A stretch of DNA of 31,931 bases, taken from the NCBI GenBank assembly GCA_000226015.1, contig JH154806.1:40198-72128 (forward strand). Direction: 5' to 3'. The position numbers were made by a program, and so were the translations under genes. The first letter of the stretch is position 1. Each line of letters begins with the position of its first letter. This DNA is from Mnemiopsis leidyi (taxonomy: Eukaryota > Ctenophora > Tentaculata > Lobata > Bolinopsidae). This document shows positions 1 to 12,200 of the stretch, piece by piece. The notes under the pieces were generated by a model. That model was not told where the DNA came from. It ran no database searches and saw nothing but the letters and a program-made list of their open reading frames with translations.

Positions 1-211
1 AAACTATCTCCATCTCCTGTAACACCTCCTCCTCCTCTTCCCTCTAAAAACGAGCTGAACAGCAACAGATCCGAGAGTTACAGGAGACCTAGGTCTAGGT
101 CGAGGATCTCGGCAGATGATAGCTGGATAAAAACAATTTCGATGATCACGATGAGTCGGTGATGTACGAACAGAATCTCCCTGAAGATTTACAACCTTGG
201 TACGGTAGAAA
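1..211 (+). CDS. 3' end of an unrecognised gene, frame slips near 124-127
   Basis: The window opens inside a coding exon in frame 1, starting KLSPSPVTPPPPLPSK and continuing into an Arg/Ser-rich stretch (YRRPRSRSR) and ISADDSW. In frame 1 it runs into TGA at 160-162. From about 126, frame 3 gives a much more protein-like ending (FDDHDESVMYEQNLPEDLQ, then PWYGRK) that stops at TAG 209-211. One missing base near the TGG/ATAAAAA stretch would join the two. I see no GT..AG pair that would do it by splicing. The proline-rich and RS-rich composition suggests a disordered C-terminus, and I do not recognise the family. The slip could be a sequencing error, a real disabling indel, or a genuine frame-1 ending at 162. 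Confidence 0.45.
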
Positions 212-282
212 GTAGAGTTGGGTTATCAAATAGTTCCAGTGACTTAAACTGCGGAATTTGTGAGAGTAAGAGAGTTAGCAAC

Positions 283-1250
283 ATGGTTGTTAATAGTATA
301 CTATATCATATATACATAAGGTCAATTTACAGATTCGTACAAAAGTTTGGATTTAGCATCTTTGGATATGCAGATGATCACCAGATACTAAAGTCATGAT
401 GCTTTACCCCAATCAAGTATCGGATGAACCACTTTTTCCTGCAGCTGAAAGACAGCAACACTCAAATTATAGTCTGTGGCTCCAACAAAGTCCTCGATCA
501 AATACAAATCCAGGGAATTCATCTTACAGCTGGCACAACTGTGAGATTTGTCAACTGTGTTAAGAACCTTGGAGTTCAAATGAACAACCACTTAACATTT
601 GCTTACCAGGTCTCAGCTGAGAACAATTGTCAATAGCTTAGTTGTTTCATGCTTGGATTACTGTAACGGAATTTAATTTGGTATTTCTGGACAACTTCTG
701 AATCAATTACAGCTGATACAAAATGCGGCAGCTAAAGCAGTCACCAATAAATACAAGTATAACCATGTTGGTGAAGATCCGGAAAAATTACATTGGTTAA
801 AAGTCAAGAAGACAATTGCTTTTAAATTGCTCTTCTTGCATACAAATCTGTAAATGGACTTGCTCCTGATTAATTCAAGGACATGTTTCAGTACGCGCAC
901 CATGGACACACACTCAAGCGTATTGTTACACAATTCATATCAGCATCAAGTCGTAGAAGTTTTAGCTATAATGGTCCTAAAATCTTTAACAATCTCAACA
1001 CTCACATCATCAGATCCTATTCATATTTTTAAGAGAAATCTGAAAACGTATTTATTTAAATTGTATGATCAAGAGTTAGATAACTTTTATCATAGTTTTC
1101 GTGGGTGGTATGATTGTTTTCCACTGTGATTATCACTTATTGGACTTTCCACTTAACTTAGATCACTCTAAGTTTTTGTTTTACACCGCTGAGTATAAGT
1201 TTATAAATTTTAAAGCAGTGTTATAAAATGCAAAATTATTATCATTATAA
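283..1250 (+). pseudogene. decayed CR1/L2-like non-LTR retrotransposon, reverse transcriptase 3' half
   Basis: Broken reading frames spell the C-terminal half of a LINE reverse transcriptase. The catalytic YADD box lies at 361-399 (FGYADDHQILKS, then a stop) and is preceded by KFGFSI. The following NxFLQL..NTQIIVCGS and VKNLGVQMNNHLTF blocks lie at 424-620. After further frame changes come LDYCNG (about 650-665), LIQNAAAKAV (about 715-745), NGLAPD (about 853-870), SYNGPKIFNNL (about 962-995) and the usual tail FKRNLKTYLFKLYD (about 1027-1070). Several stops and frame shifts make it non-functional. AT-rich sequence with short ATTAT-like runs around 1220-1250 may be the element's 3' tail. The endonuclease and the first RT blocks are absent, so this is a 5'-truncated copy. 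The family is assigned from motif order only. Confidence 0.85.
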
Positions 1251-3742
1251 TCATTTAAGCAAAGTCTTGCACTTGGATTTCAATGTTTTATTAGTTGATT
1301 AACTCTAGAGCGATAAACTAATTTTCAAATTTTGGGTTTTCGTTTAGAAATGAAAATGATCATCTTCGTTATTTTATGGGTGACTCTTATATTTGCAAAA
1401 AAATAAAGAACTAAAAACACATTATAAAAGAATGGGTCTCTTTGCCTCATGAATTTGTGACAGACTCCAAACACGGAGAAACAAGATTAATTGTCACAAA
1501 TAAGGAAACTGTAAAACTTCAATTAGCTATCGCGTTAATGGACCGAATTACCGAAAGAAATGTTCACGTCCAACTTTTTTATAACCTGCATTATACTTAC
1601 AGCTTTCCCTTACCCTCTCCGACACGCTCGAAGACAGGTATAGCCATCTTTGTTATCCTCTTGTGGTCGTGGGTCATTCAAAGACTTAGTCCTTCGAGTC
1701 TTCGAAAAATATCATAAGGGAAGTAGAACTCGTTTCTTTTGCTTAACATGTTTTTTACACCATCATCTGGAAATAGCTATTGCTATTTTGTCTATCAAAT
1801 CGACAACCAGATAATGAAACGACTGACGACAATATACTTTTGTTTTGTTTTTTCTATTTACTCTATATCTATATAACAGGTTCTCTAAAGATGATGTATA
1901 AATTAAAGATTTCAAGAACCCAGTCATGTTAACTGTTTTATTTCGTCTCTCCAACCAAACCAAAAGACAATATACTGACTACCAGATAATGACAAGACAA
2001 TATACTGACAGTTTGACACCTAAATAATCCTACCAGACAATACGCACTGTGAGTTTTCCAGGACGTGATTTAGCGGTATGATACACCAATCTATGATCAG
2101 TCACCCTGTATTCAAAGTACGTGATAACTGATAATTTCTCTCGCCATTCCTTCCAAGGCACAGATCTCGGTACGTGCTTACCGGTTTCCAATCCAATTTC
2201 AGACCCCAGATTGCTAAAGCTAGCAGCGCGGACGACGTTGTTGCGTATGGTAAAGGACTGGAAGGAGGTACGTAGGCACCTTGAAATCTTGAATGTTGGG
2301 AATGCTAACTTTGTTATTGCCTTGTAATTGTATATCTCCTACTATGAAAAGTAGTAGTATAGTGATACTACTTCAACTGTGCGGCTGCACTGCATTCTTG
2401 AAGCTATACTCTGCTGTTTTTGATCCAGTCTCTCTGTGCCGTGAAGCTCAAATATGCTGCTGAAACGCTGGAATCTTTGTCGTCAGCGGCTAGGGTATAC
2501 CCATACCACAGAAATCGTGATCACCGTGTGTGCTTTCTGTCGTGGCATATTCTTTAAAGCTTTTAGCGTGCAGGTTGTATGATTCTCAAAGAATTTGACC
2601 TTAAAGGAGCTCTATTGTGGAGACCCATGCTCCTTGGCTCTCTTAAGACTGGAGTACATTTGTAGATAGCATAAATTAGGAGTTTCTTAAATATCCCTCG
2701 CAACTTACTAACTTATTTTATAACTTTGAATATTCTGGCGATGTACAACTTTTCATGCACTTACAGCCGCTTACCACTTACAGTCCTTGGATCAAGTCAT
2801 TTACGTTGTTACTCGCGATGTACATGTCAATGTAGATAAAACTGGGAAATTAATCGGAAGTAACTGTTACGTCAACGTAACACATAATGTAAGACAGGAG
2901 CTCTGGAACTTTCCTTGGAAATAGATATATTATGTTACTTAGCCTCATTATGCGATACATATTATGTAGGATTATGTAACTTCAACACGCCAGTTTTAAT
3001 TTGTCATACAACTAGAAACTTCGTTGCCTCTGACGTTCTTTAAATCAGGACTGATAACAGCTTTATCTCACTTGATAAGTTAAGTTTTGTTATATTGTAC
3101 CTGATTTTGTACCTCGTTTATTTTAAAGCTTCGTCCCCGGGGTTCAATTCTGTACGCGAATTTACTGCCGCGTGAAAATGTGAACTTTTTACAGCAGTAA
3201 GCAGCTCCAGCTGTAGGATTGTACGTGTGTATTCGAAGTTAATAGTGACCACCGCGTGTGTATTAAACACAGCCTTTATTTTTAAACATTTTGCCACAAC
3301 GATCTTCTAGGATGGTGAAGTTTGTGCTTACAGGGCGATGTTTTCTTTTCTCAAACAGCCAAGTTCCTCCCATTTGATACACTCGTTATACACAGAAAAA
3401 AATGTACTCTATGCTTTCACCGCATCAGCGAATATTATGATTTTGCAAGAATATGTACTGTCTAGAGTACCCGACTGTACTAGACTACACGCCAGCTGGA
3501 TTACATATTACTCTGTGTCAACTTGTATATCTCACGGTTTACTTTAACTTGTGTAATAACATGGAGTAATTGGACTGTGGCAAATAGTTTCACAACACAC
3601 AAAGCTTCTCAACCTTCTTTGACTTTGCTTGCTTAACATGCTCATTAACATGTATTTTCAACATGTTATGCGAAGGTTGTAATCTGCATATATTTACACG
3701 GGATGCACCGTTTTTGTTTTACTACAATAACTTGACTGCTTC

Positions 3743-3822
3743 CTTGATTCTTGTCCATCTAGATAATATCTTGATTCTTGTCTACATAGATAATATCTTG
3801 ATTCTTGTCTGAATAAATAACA
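3743..3822. repeat. 27-bp minisatellite, three copies
   Basis: A unit beginning CTTGATTCTTGTC and containing TAGATAATAT starts at 3743, 3770 and 3797. The third copy degenerates after about 20 bases. No function is suggested. Confidence 0.85.
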
Positions 3823-3965
3823 TTTCGTAGAGCATTAGTTGACTCTCTCGCATGTTCTAATCCTTGGAAAGCACAATCATTTACCTCATTACCTGTAGTG
3901 TAAATCTTACAGCTTATCATTCTCCCTGACCTGCTCTTTAAATTAATCTTCCTGTGTGGGTTAAA

Positions 3966-3973
3966 TCACGTGA
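3966..3973. promoter_or_regulatory. TCACGTGA E-box near the 4019 start
   Basis: A perfect palindromic TCACGTGA (within ATCACGTGACC) sits about 46 bases before the ATG at 4019. This is the core bound by bHLH-zip factors of the MITF/TFE/USF type in animals. The position suits a promoter or 5'UTR, but the same word also occurs inside coding and intron sequence here, so function is only inferred. Confidence 0.3.
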
Positions 3974-4018
3974 CCACGTTACCACATAACGACACCCACA
4001 ATTCCAGATACTCTAGAT

Positions 4019-5116
4019 ATGACCGAGGTGGAGCAACACCCCTCCCCCGATCTCCTGGTACTCCCGGACTCCACCATGGAGAGTTTCAGTCTGGTCGACC
4101 AGCCCGCTGAGTTGAGTATCGACCCTGCTTCGGTGTGTCCTGACGACGATACTACTACCAGTGATGATATCAGTATTCTGGAGGAGAATGATGGACTTTC
4201 TGGAACACCAGACATGGAGTCAGATAAAAGTGGTGTCCTGAAAGTGGAGTCAGATGAAGTGAAGGAGCAGGTGGTGGTGTCAGAAGAGGCTGGGGGTGAT
4301 GTTGTGGAGATGGAGGAAGAAGCACCTACAGTTGAGGAGCTTGTGATGGAGGAGGTGGAGGCAGGTGTTGAGCCGGTGGTGGAGCTGGAACTTGCTCCGG
4401 AACTTGAGGAGGAGGCTCCTGGGGTGTCATTCGAGGACATCACTAGAGAAGCAGCTCCAGAGGTTGAATCAGAGCCTCCTGCACCAGCAGAACCTGAATC
4501 CACTGAACCAGAAAAAGTTAGTGAACCCGAGAAATCCCCCGTTGAATCATCAGAATCTGAACAAGAATCCGCTTCAGATGTTGGAATACCAGATGTGGAA
4601 CTAAAACAAGAAGAAGAACCGGAAGCAGCGGAGGAACCTGACACAACCCCCAGATCTAAACCCATAAGTCACGTGATCAGTTCAGCTATCCTGATATCCA
4701 CCCTGGTCCTACTCTCCAGTGCTGGAGAAGATAACCTCCCTAACCGAACAGAAGCTGCCCTCTCCTCCCTCCTCCTCGCATACCTCCTTACATACGCAGC
4801 TATTGATCAAGAGCTCCTGTCTGTGGACAGACTGAAAGATTGGCTAAACACCTCCTTCAACCTGGTTGTGTGTCCCTTCCTGGTGACCTATCTAGGGGTA
4901 ACAGTCTCCACCTGCAGTGGGGTGTGTGACCTTGGTCTGATGGTACCCACTCTCGGAGCTCTGCTTGGCGTGGAACTCTGGGTCTTGGTGGAGCATCTGG
5001 AACCGAAGTCTGTCTGTCAGGGAGTTCTGGCTACTCTCGGGGGTGTTGTCCTGCACAACAACTTGAAAGACCTGGGAGATGTCGTTCCAATTGTTGAGGG
5101 GGAGGTGGGACAGTAG
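4019..5116 (+). CDS. acidic then hydrophobic protein; candidate first exon of the filamin-SH3BGRL gene
   Basis: A 365-codon open frame runs from ATG 4019 to TAG 5114-5116. Residues 1-210 are very rich in Glu, Pro, Ser and Val (blocks such as EEEAPTVEELVMEEVEAG) and are probably disordered. Residues 215-346 are strongly hydrophobic, with candidate membrane or buried helices at about 216-235, 246-262, 279-298, 304-326 and 333-346. There is no CH-type actin-binding domain. Just before the stop lies ACA|GTAGGT: a donor there (exon end 5112) would remove the stop and leave two bases, which is the phase needed by the filamin exon at 6061. I therefore think it more likely a 5' exon of the downstream gene than a separate one-exon gene, but both readings are open. 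Codon use is GC-richer than the flanks, which supports real coding. I recognise no family. Confidence 0.65.
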   Translation: MTEVEQHPSPDLLVLPDSTMESFSLVDQPAELSIDPASVCPDDDTTTSDDISILEENDGLSGTPDMESDKSGVLKVESDEVKEQVVVSEEAGGDVVEMEEEAPTVEELVMEEVEAGVEPVVELELAPELEEEAPGVSFEDITREAAPEVESEPPAPAEPESTEPEKVSEPEKSPVESSESEQESASDVGIPDVELKQEEEPEAAEEPDTTPRSKPISHVISSAILISTLVLLSSAGEDNLPNRTEAALSSLLLAYLLTYAAIDQELLSVDRLKDWLNTSFNLVVCPFLVTYLGVTVSTCSGVCDLGLMVPTLGALLGVELWVLVEHLEPKSVCQGVLATLGGVVLHNNLKDLGDVVPIVEGEVGQ

Positions 5117-6060
5117 GTGGAGGGAGTGGTGTGGTCGATGGATGTGAACTATTCAGATGTTGAGATGTGAAAATGCTGCATTGTTGAAATACCAGTCTGT
5201 TTAGAGACTCCTATTTATTTTGGATAAATGTTGGGTATGGACATTTTAGCAGACTGAATGGCAAATGCTTAAATGAAATGCAAGAAATTTAGCGCCGGCC
5301 GATGTGATGTTTGATAAAAGGTTTAACGTAATTTAATTGAAGTATTTTGATCTGCTATATTTTTTATTTCACTGAAGAATCGAACGATTTTTTGATTTTA
5401 AAGTTTTTACTTAAAATTTGACAGTTGGGAGAATTTGCTTTCCCCAAATCCCAACGTCGTTTTGTTGCCGTTTTTGAATTTAATTTCACAGAAAATGTTA
5501 AGATTTGCATGTTTACATGAAGAAATGTTTAAAAAAATAAGTTTTATAAACTGAAAATATTCAGTTTAACAATTTAGAATGCCTTTATCACTTGTAATCG
5601 AGATAACCTAACAATTTTGATTGAGCACGACTTTGACGCTTTGCTGATTGGATCATTGAAAAGTTCAGGAATGACATCATTATCGTTAAATCATTGAAAC
5701 CCTATTGCGTGAACCTCTGCATGGATGCACTGTTAGTGGTTGAATAGTTTTTTTGGCATAATTTGTTTCAGTTACTCAATTAAGATGTTGGTCATTGAAC
5801 AACTTAAATTCATTCCCAGGTTCCAGGCTTTAGCGTGCTTCATCAAATTGTCCTGAAATAATCTTTTATGATCAATATGAATATGTTCTTTTAAATCGAG
5901 AGAATTGCTTCCAAAGAAATGCCAAATGTCTTCCTTCTGCTGCATAAGTCGATTACCTTCCGATCAATAGCTCCCCAGATAACGAACCGAAGTTGTTAAA
6001 CATAATTTTAGATTGTAATATTAACAAAACCTAAAGGCTAAAACCCCACACCAACTCAAG
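5117..6060 (+). other. AT-rich intron or spacer
   Basis: No coding potential is visible. If the donor at 5113 is used, this is intron 1 of the filamin-SH3BGRL gene. The best acceptor is the AG at 6059-6060, after a weak pyrimidine tract. A second AG at 6035-6036 keeps the same frame. Confidence 0.45.
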
Positions 6061-6235
6061 TCACGTGGTCCGAGAGCTGACTGAGGAGTATTTCTCAGGG
6101 ATACCGGGGACAGATAACGAGTTCTATGTGGACACGACCAAAGCTGGTGATGGAGATCTGAAGATAACGATCGAGGGTCCTGATGGGACCAGTCCTGCTC
6201 CGGAGGTTACCAAGATCACGGAACATCATTACAAG
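6061..6235 (+). CDS. filamin repeat exon A
   Basis: Encodes HVVRELTEEYFSGIPG through EVTKITEHHYK, the first half of an Ig-like filamin repeat (the VDTTKAGDGDL block is diagnostic). The donor is AAG|GTCGGT, phase 0. The 5' edge is taken at the AG at 6059-6060. There is no ATG in the open frame upstream, so this is an internal exon. It enters in phase 2. Confidence 0.7.
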
Positions 6236-9200
6236 GTCGGTGGGGCTGTAAGACGTGCTGCTTTTGTGTGATAGAGTTTTGCTTGTTGTTTAGTTTTGTT
6301 TTCATCACTGTTTTGTGTATTGAGCATGTCATCTCTAAGAATAGATTGAAACATATGACCAGTGAGAGATCGTTCAATGTAGAGAAACTCTCTTACGTGG
6401 TAACAAACCTTTCGGGAGCAGAAGTCTATTTTCATTCCATACACATGATCCATAAAAAATATTGTTTCGTATTAGTGTAACTAAGAGAACGAGGTTCTAT
6501 AAATAAATAAATAAATAATATCTAACATCTCCTACAGGTTGTATACCCGGTACCTAAAGAAGGGGACTACAACGTCAACATAACCTGGAACGGTAAGATC
6601 TATTGTTCCTTGTCACGTGACCTTCTGATTTGTTCCGTACAGAGCGATAACACAGTAACAGTATGTAAGTTTCGTAGGTACGTCTGTAATTGTATTGTCG
6701 GATCTGTTTTGTCGTCGTTAGGATTGTGTGTGGTTGTTTTTTGGTGAAATGGTTGGAGGAACACGTCTTGTTATAGAAGACTGGGAAGACTGAATGCGTA
6801 ATAAACGCATTCGCAAAAATATTAATATTGGAAAATATTGCTTGGACTCGTATTGCGTAAGCTTGAAATCTAATCCTGTGTATTTCTGTTGTTAATTTTG
6901 GGTGGTTATCACATCTCGTTCAAATGTTAAATAGTTCGTCTTGTAACGCCTGCTGAGCTGCTGGTATCTTGCTTATTTGTTTATTTATGAGTTTTGATCA
7001 TGACCATAATTTGGTAGTTCGGTATTCTTTGAGGTCGGCAATAAATGGCAATTGGTCAAAATCAATGGTCAAAATGCCGAGTGGAGCACATACCGGTTAA
7101 GTTTTGTCAGGATTAAACCTGTAGGGCAGTTAAGTATCGTATGTATATTGTATACCTAATACACAATACACGATCATGTATAACAATATAGGACAATGTA
7201 ATTAGACAATGTATTGTTATAAAGTTATGCCTGAGACGTTCGACCTGGATTCAACTTTCCTCGTTGTCTGAACATTACTACTTGTTTTATACCAATACTT
7301 TAAACTTTAACCCTAGCCTGAAAAATTGTAATAATGATAATATACAATTTGAATTTTAATGCGTAATAATGCAATCTTTGTCGATGTTCTGTCGTAGCGT
7401 TAAATTATCTCGTTTTACAATCTTTACTTTTTGGTTTAATGAGTTAGAAGTTGATGTTAACATCTCAAAATGATCGATTATTGTAAATTTAGGCGTGTTA
7501 TCGATTTGCCGCTTCCTTAAATCAATCGGACGGACATTTGTTGCTAACTGTTAAAGTAGCATTGTTTCCTCTTCGGTCTGAAATACGGCTTGATCCAGAA
7601 ACTTGAACATTTCCTTACCGGGGACATTACCTTTGTCATCAGGTATTATAATACACACTTAGACCTTAGATGACTTACTTGTGGCCTGCTGCCTAGAACC
7701 TCGTCAACCCATTTACTAGATAAGTCCTTCTTCTTCAGATGTAGCTCCTTATGGAATAGTCTACCGTTACAGGTACTGGATATAGCCAACCCCTCAAGCT
7801 TTAAGGGTATGCTTGTTTCAAATCTTTGGGCACAGTGTCTCAATGCCGGTGATACAGGATTAGGAGCTGAGTAGTTTGATTGGTCTTGATCAGATCTGAG
7901 ACATAGACTGGTCACTTCATATTTTTGTTTCTCTTTTTAATCATTTAACATTTTACTTTTTTACAGTTTTCTGAGTCTTCCACGTCCACTACTTTCTTTC
8001 CTCTTAATTAAATTTCTTGGGGACGGGTTTAGTTTTTGAACTGTACTATTTTGTAATCCTTTCACTATTTGTTCAATCATCAAACATTCTTTGATGATTT
8101 TATTTCTGAAGGGGCCTTCATGTCTAGGTGCCAGCTTGCTGGTCGTTAACTACGTTTTGGTATCCCGTCATTATGTTACAGCAAAGGCTTAAAGTTTTAG
8201 AGCATATTTTATTTTAGTTTGTTTGTATATTCATTGATGCAATTAATGACTTCTGATAGCAGCAAGTAGTTATTAAGTCTCATTCTTCAAATTTAGTAGC
8301 TTTGTTGATTTTCTCTGTAGACTTGAAAATGCGTTTTTTAGGAAACTTTTCATCAAATATTTCGAACTGACACGTTCATATTCATTTACTGAAATGATAA
8401 TAAGTAAATAGATAAAATTTCACGCCCAAAAAACAAATTTGCGATCGAATAAGAAACGTCACAATCTCAGATAGGAAACGTCACAATCTTAGATAGGAAA
8501 CGTCACAATCTTAGGTGGGGAAACGTCACAATCTTAGATAGGAAACGTCACAATCTTAGGTGGGGAAACGTCACAATCTTAGATAATGTTCAAGCCTTAT
8601 CTTATCTTTAACTGAATAACAGACAATCAAATAATGGGATAACAGGAAAATGACTGTAATATTTTGTAATTAATGACTGTAATATTTTGAAAAAGTTTTG
8701 ATAAAAATAACCTTGAATAAATCTATCTATTATAACAAGTGGAAATGCAAATTATGTTATACCTGCAGGTTAAATGATCATTACCCTTTACCCATAGTAC
8801 AGTAAGAATACTATAAGTTGTCCAAATTTCTATAGATTTCTATTATCATGCAGATATCATAGTCCCAATCCATGCCTCATGTGGGTCATAACACCACATA
8901 ATTAATGCTAATTTGAGTACAGGCATGCCTGCTTAGCAGTGAGCTTTGACTTACAATCTTTACATCTGGGGCGGAATAAGTCATATTGCTGAATCTACGA
9001 TGGTTACATTTTCTGTAACCAAGAAGATTGTTACTCTACAGGAGTTAGGACACGCTAGTGAGAATTGGGATAGTCTCGGCTTTTTGGTCTCGTGATTTTT
9101 TCTTCATTGTTTTGGGAGCAAGACATTCATTTCACATAGGCAACGAGCATTGCTGTGATAGAGACAATTCAGTTTGTGTGTATTTATGTATAGAGGCGAG

Positions 9201-12200
9201 TAATGCAGACATTATCGTTGAGAACAATCTTCACCAGACGTTGATGTTTCTATTGTTTTAATAGAGGTTATACTAAGAGAAAGGTGTAGATACTTAGAGA
9301 TTTAGAGTAATTTAGAGACTTAAAGATTTCCTCCTACCCTCCCATATCTTACTTCCTCAGTTTTAGTGTTTGTTGATTTAGCAGTTTGGGAGAATGTCAG
9401 ATTATCCTGCTTAGCTTTCACCAGCTATAATATACACGACCTCACACGTGTATACATTATATACATTATATTCTGCATGGTTTCTGTTGTGGTTCTTAGT
9501 TTTGTATCGTCGGTTTTAGAAACCCACTCGGACGTTTTGGAACGATGCATTTTAATTTAACGATGTTTTTTAAATCACTCTCATTGATAAGACGAAGTGA
9601 CCTCGTTTAACATAAACGTCACTAAAACTCGCTAGGCGCGGCCAGGATGTTTCTATTGCATTGTCCTATGTCTAACCGTCCACGATCAAATATACCTTGT
9701 CATATCCCGTCCATAGATAAATTATAGAAATAGCCAAGTATAGTTTACTTGTTGTACATGAAACATAATACAGTTTACTTGTTGTACATTTAACATAGTA
9801 CAGTTTACTTGTTGTACATTTAACATTGTACAGTTTACTTGTTGTACATTTAACATTGCACTATACCATTACAAGACGGGAGACAGGGGTTAAGGGTCGC
9901 ATTTTGTCCTATAATTAACATGTTGCCAGCTTCTAAACGGCTATTGTTTCAGTATCCAGCTAGATTATAATTGTTGAAGGTAGGATGAATCATAATTATA
10001 GAGTTATAGCCGGCTCAGCGTCTTGGATCAAAAGATTGATAGGGACCATAAGCATGATAAGGTTTCTGGTAAATAGTACTATCAATATTGTGCTTTGTAA
10101 ATTATATTGTTTCACTATTAAACGACACTAGCTAGTCTATATGCTTTGTTAATTAGATTGCTTTACTATTACTACTTCTTGCCGATAACTCAGCTTTAGT
10201 CAGTTGAACTGTTTTTGTCTTGAATTGCTTCTCTCTTGGTATCTCTTTATTTTACTATGACCTACTTTACCTCTAGACGATAGTGAATTTTGTATTGTTT
10301 GCAGACTTAATTTTTGTTTTATTTTTTCTCTTGCATGGTTTTGAAAATAAACCGTTCGGATAATTTGTAAAGAAGCGTTAGCCCTTAAGTAATCTCAACA
10401 CAAGAATAACTGAGCTTCGCTCCCTCGTAGCTTTACGCAGAACTCTCCCACCACAATGAGCGGAATATTAGAATCGTGGGACAGCGGAGAAACTTGACGA
10501 AACAAACTTGCTGAAAAGTTTAACCACAGCCAAGTCAGCCAACTTAAAATCAGCTAATTAGTGTAATTAGTTTCTAATTACTCATATTACTACTTAACAT
10601 CTTGGAGAGACTTGCTGTTCAATTTAAATGTGCTGCTCAATCGCCTGTAAAGCCTTCAAAGATCTCTTTCATGAACCCGTCAATGTTGAAGGAACAGGTA
10701 ATAAAACGTTGATTCTTACCTTTGTTCATTATTCTGGGTTTACAAGTTTATAGTTCATTGTTCATCCCGAGTTTCTATACAGTTTATCGCTGAAACGTCA
10801 AATGTGAGCTCTGAGACTGTGGGAATATTACTGCCAGTTCCGAAATTTTTACATCACAAAATAACGATGATACCCTGAATTTTTGACTGCTTTCACCTAG
10901 CTATTTTTTTAACCTAAACATTCCGATGTTCTTCAACTATTGTCCAATATAACCATTAGTATAGTATAGTATAACAATAAATCCATTAGTATAACAATAT
11001 AACATTGGTATAATTTAAGTTATAGTATTCAGCTGTAAACCTACCTTACTCTGAACTCAAACGCTAGTAGGGCATCTCTTACTCAAATTGCTCCAAATTG
11101 ACCCACTTCAGTGTACCAATTACCTCATGCAATAGACTACCAACTTGGATCTACTTAACTTCAATTGGTTGCTGTAGGGTAGAGAACAGTCTGTCTTATT
11201 GGCCCTCCTCTGAAACCCCACTTATCCATATCTCCGGGCTGAGCTCGTACCAGAACTTCTCCAATAAGATGGTGGTCTGTACCTACTTCTCTATCTACGC
11301 TCTATATATTGTACTTAGTTTCCTCCTTAGTTGTCGTCTGTAGTGAGGGTAGTGGGCTATACTTACTCTGTTTTTAATCTCTGTTTTTAATCTCTGTTTT
11401 TGACTGTGGATGGTTATAGATTTTGCGCAGAGCATGCTGTTTTGGCTCCAGACGGTACACGAGAAAAATGTGGAAGTACGACAAAAAATTAATTTCAAAA
11501 TTATGAAAAATTACAAATCTAATCTTGATACTCTGATAATGGTTGAAATCATGGTTGTAATGGTTGTAATTGAGGCGGTTCTTACTTACTTCGAAGAGCA
11601 GAATTATCGGACCTGTCACTTTAAAATTTGCTCTTAGTTCTAATTTCCCTTCCAAATTAAATGTACATCGTGCGATACATAAATTGGGTGCTTATTTGTT
11701 ATCTTCATTTTCGGTGAAAAAGGTAAAAGATTATACGTGCGCTGTAAAAACTAAAAGATACCGATGCTGGTAGTTCTTGTGTCATAGAACTACTGTACTG
11801 TCCGTTCAGCTGTAGAATGGACCAGTAACGCAAGTTACGTCTTACCCCAATTGTCGTTTAAAGAACCGAGGTCCAAGCATAGTTCATGTTTTGTGAACCT
11901 GCAAGGAAGATGTCACATTAAGACATTAGCACAGTTCTAGAGCTCTTCCTCCAATCCTCCATCAAGTGTGGAAGTTATCAATCGTACCTGATTGGGTGAA
12001 GTGTGCTTGTCGTAGTTACCTGATTGGGTGAAGTGTGCTTGTCGTAGTTAGAGTTAGGATCTCCTGTAGGAAGTTATAATTCAACTAGTCTAGTTGTTTA
12101 CATACATTCATGAGGCCGCATATTTCTGTGATCTGCCGCAAGTTAACGATCGTAACTTAGTCAAATTTGGTGAAAAGTTTTTCATTGGATTATGCTCTCT

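Larger units (their letters stand above)
1251..4018. other. non-coding stretch, little identifiable
   Basis: AT-rich sequence without a convincing gene. An open stretch at 1442-1717 begins PHEFVTDSKHGETRLIVTNK and looks coding-like for about 45 residues, then becomes hydrophobic. I do not recognise it, and it has no clear splice partners. A 27-bp repeat lies at about 3743-3822. The last 60 bases before the next start codon hold a perfect E-box palindrome. Confidence 0.5.

Noticed and set aside
3130-3175. tRNA-like B-box (GGTTCAATTC)
   Set aside because: No matching A-box or cloverleaf stems in the preceding 60 bases.
3979-4665. 228-codon Ser/Thr/Gly-rich frame on the - strand
   Set aside because: It lies exactly antisense to the Glu/Pro/Ser-rich exon at 4019. 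Low-complexity GAG/TCA codons mirror into Ser-rich frames. There is no independent signal.
6229-6480. overlapping + and - frames after filamin exon A
   Set aside because: Both lie in the intron between 6235 and 6538. The filamin alignment skips this sequence precisely.
8453-8586. CRISPR-like array of short repeats
   Set aside because: The units are directly abutting tandem copies without unique spacers, in an animal intron. It is a minisatellite.
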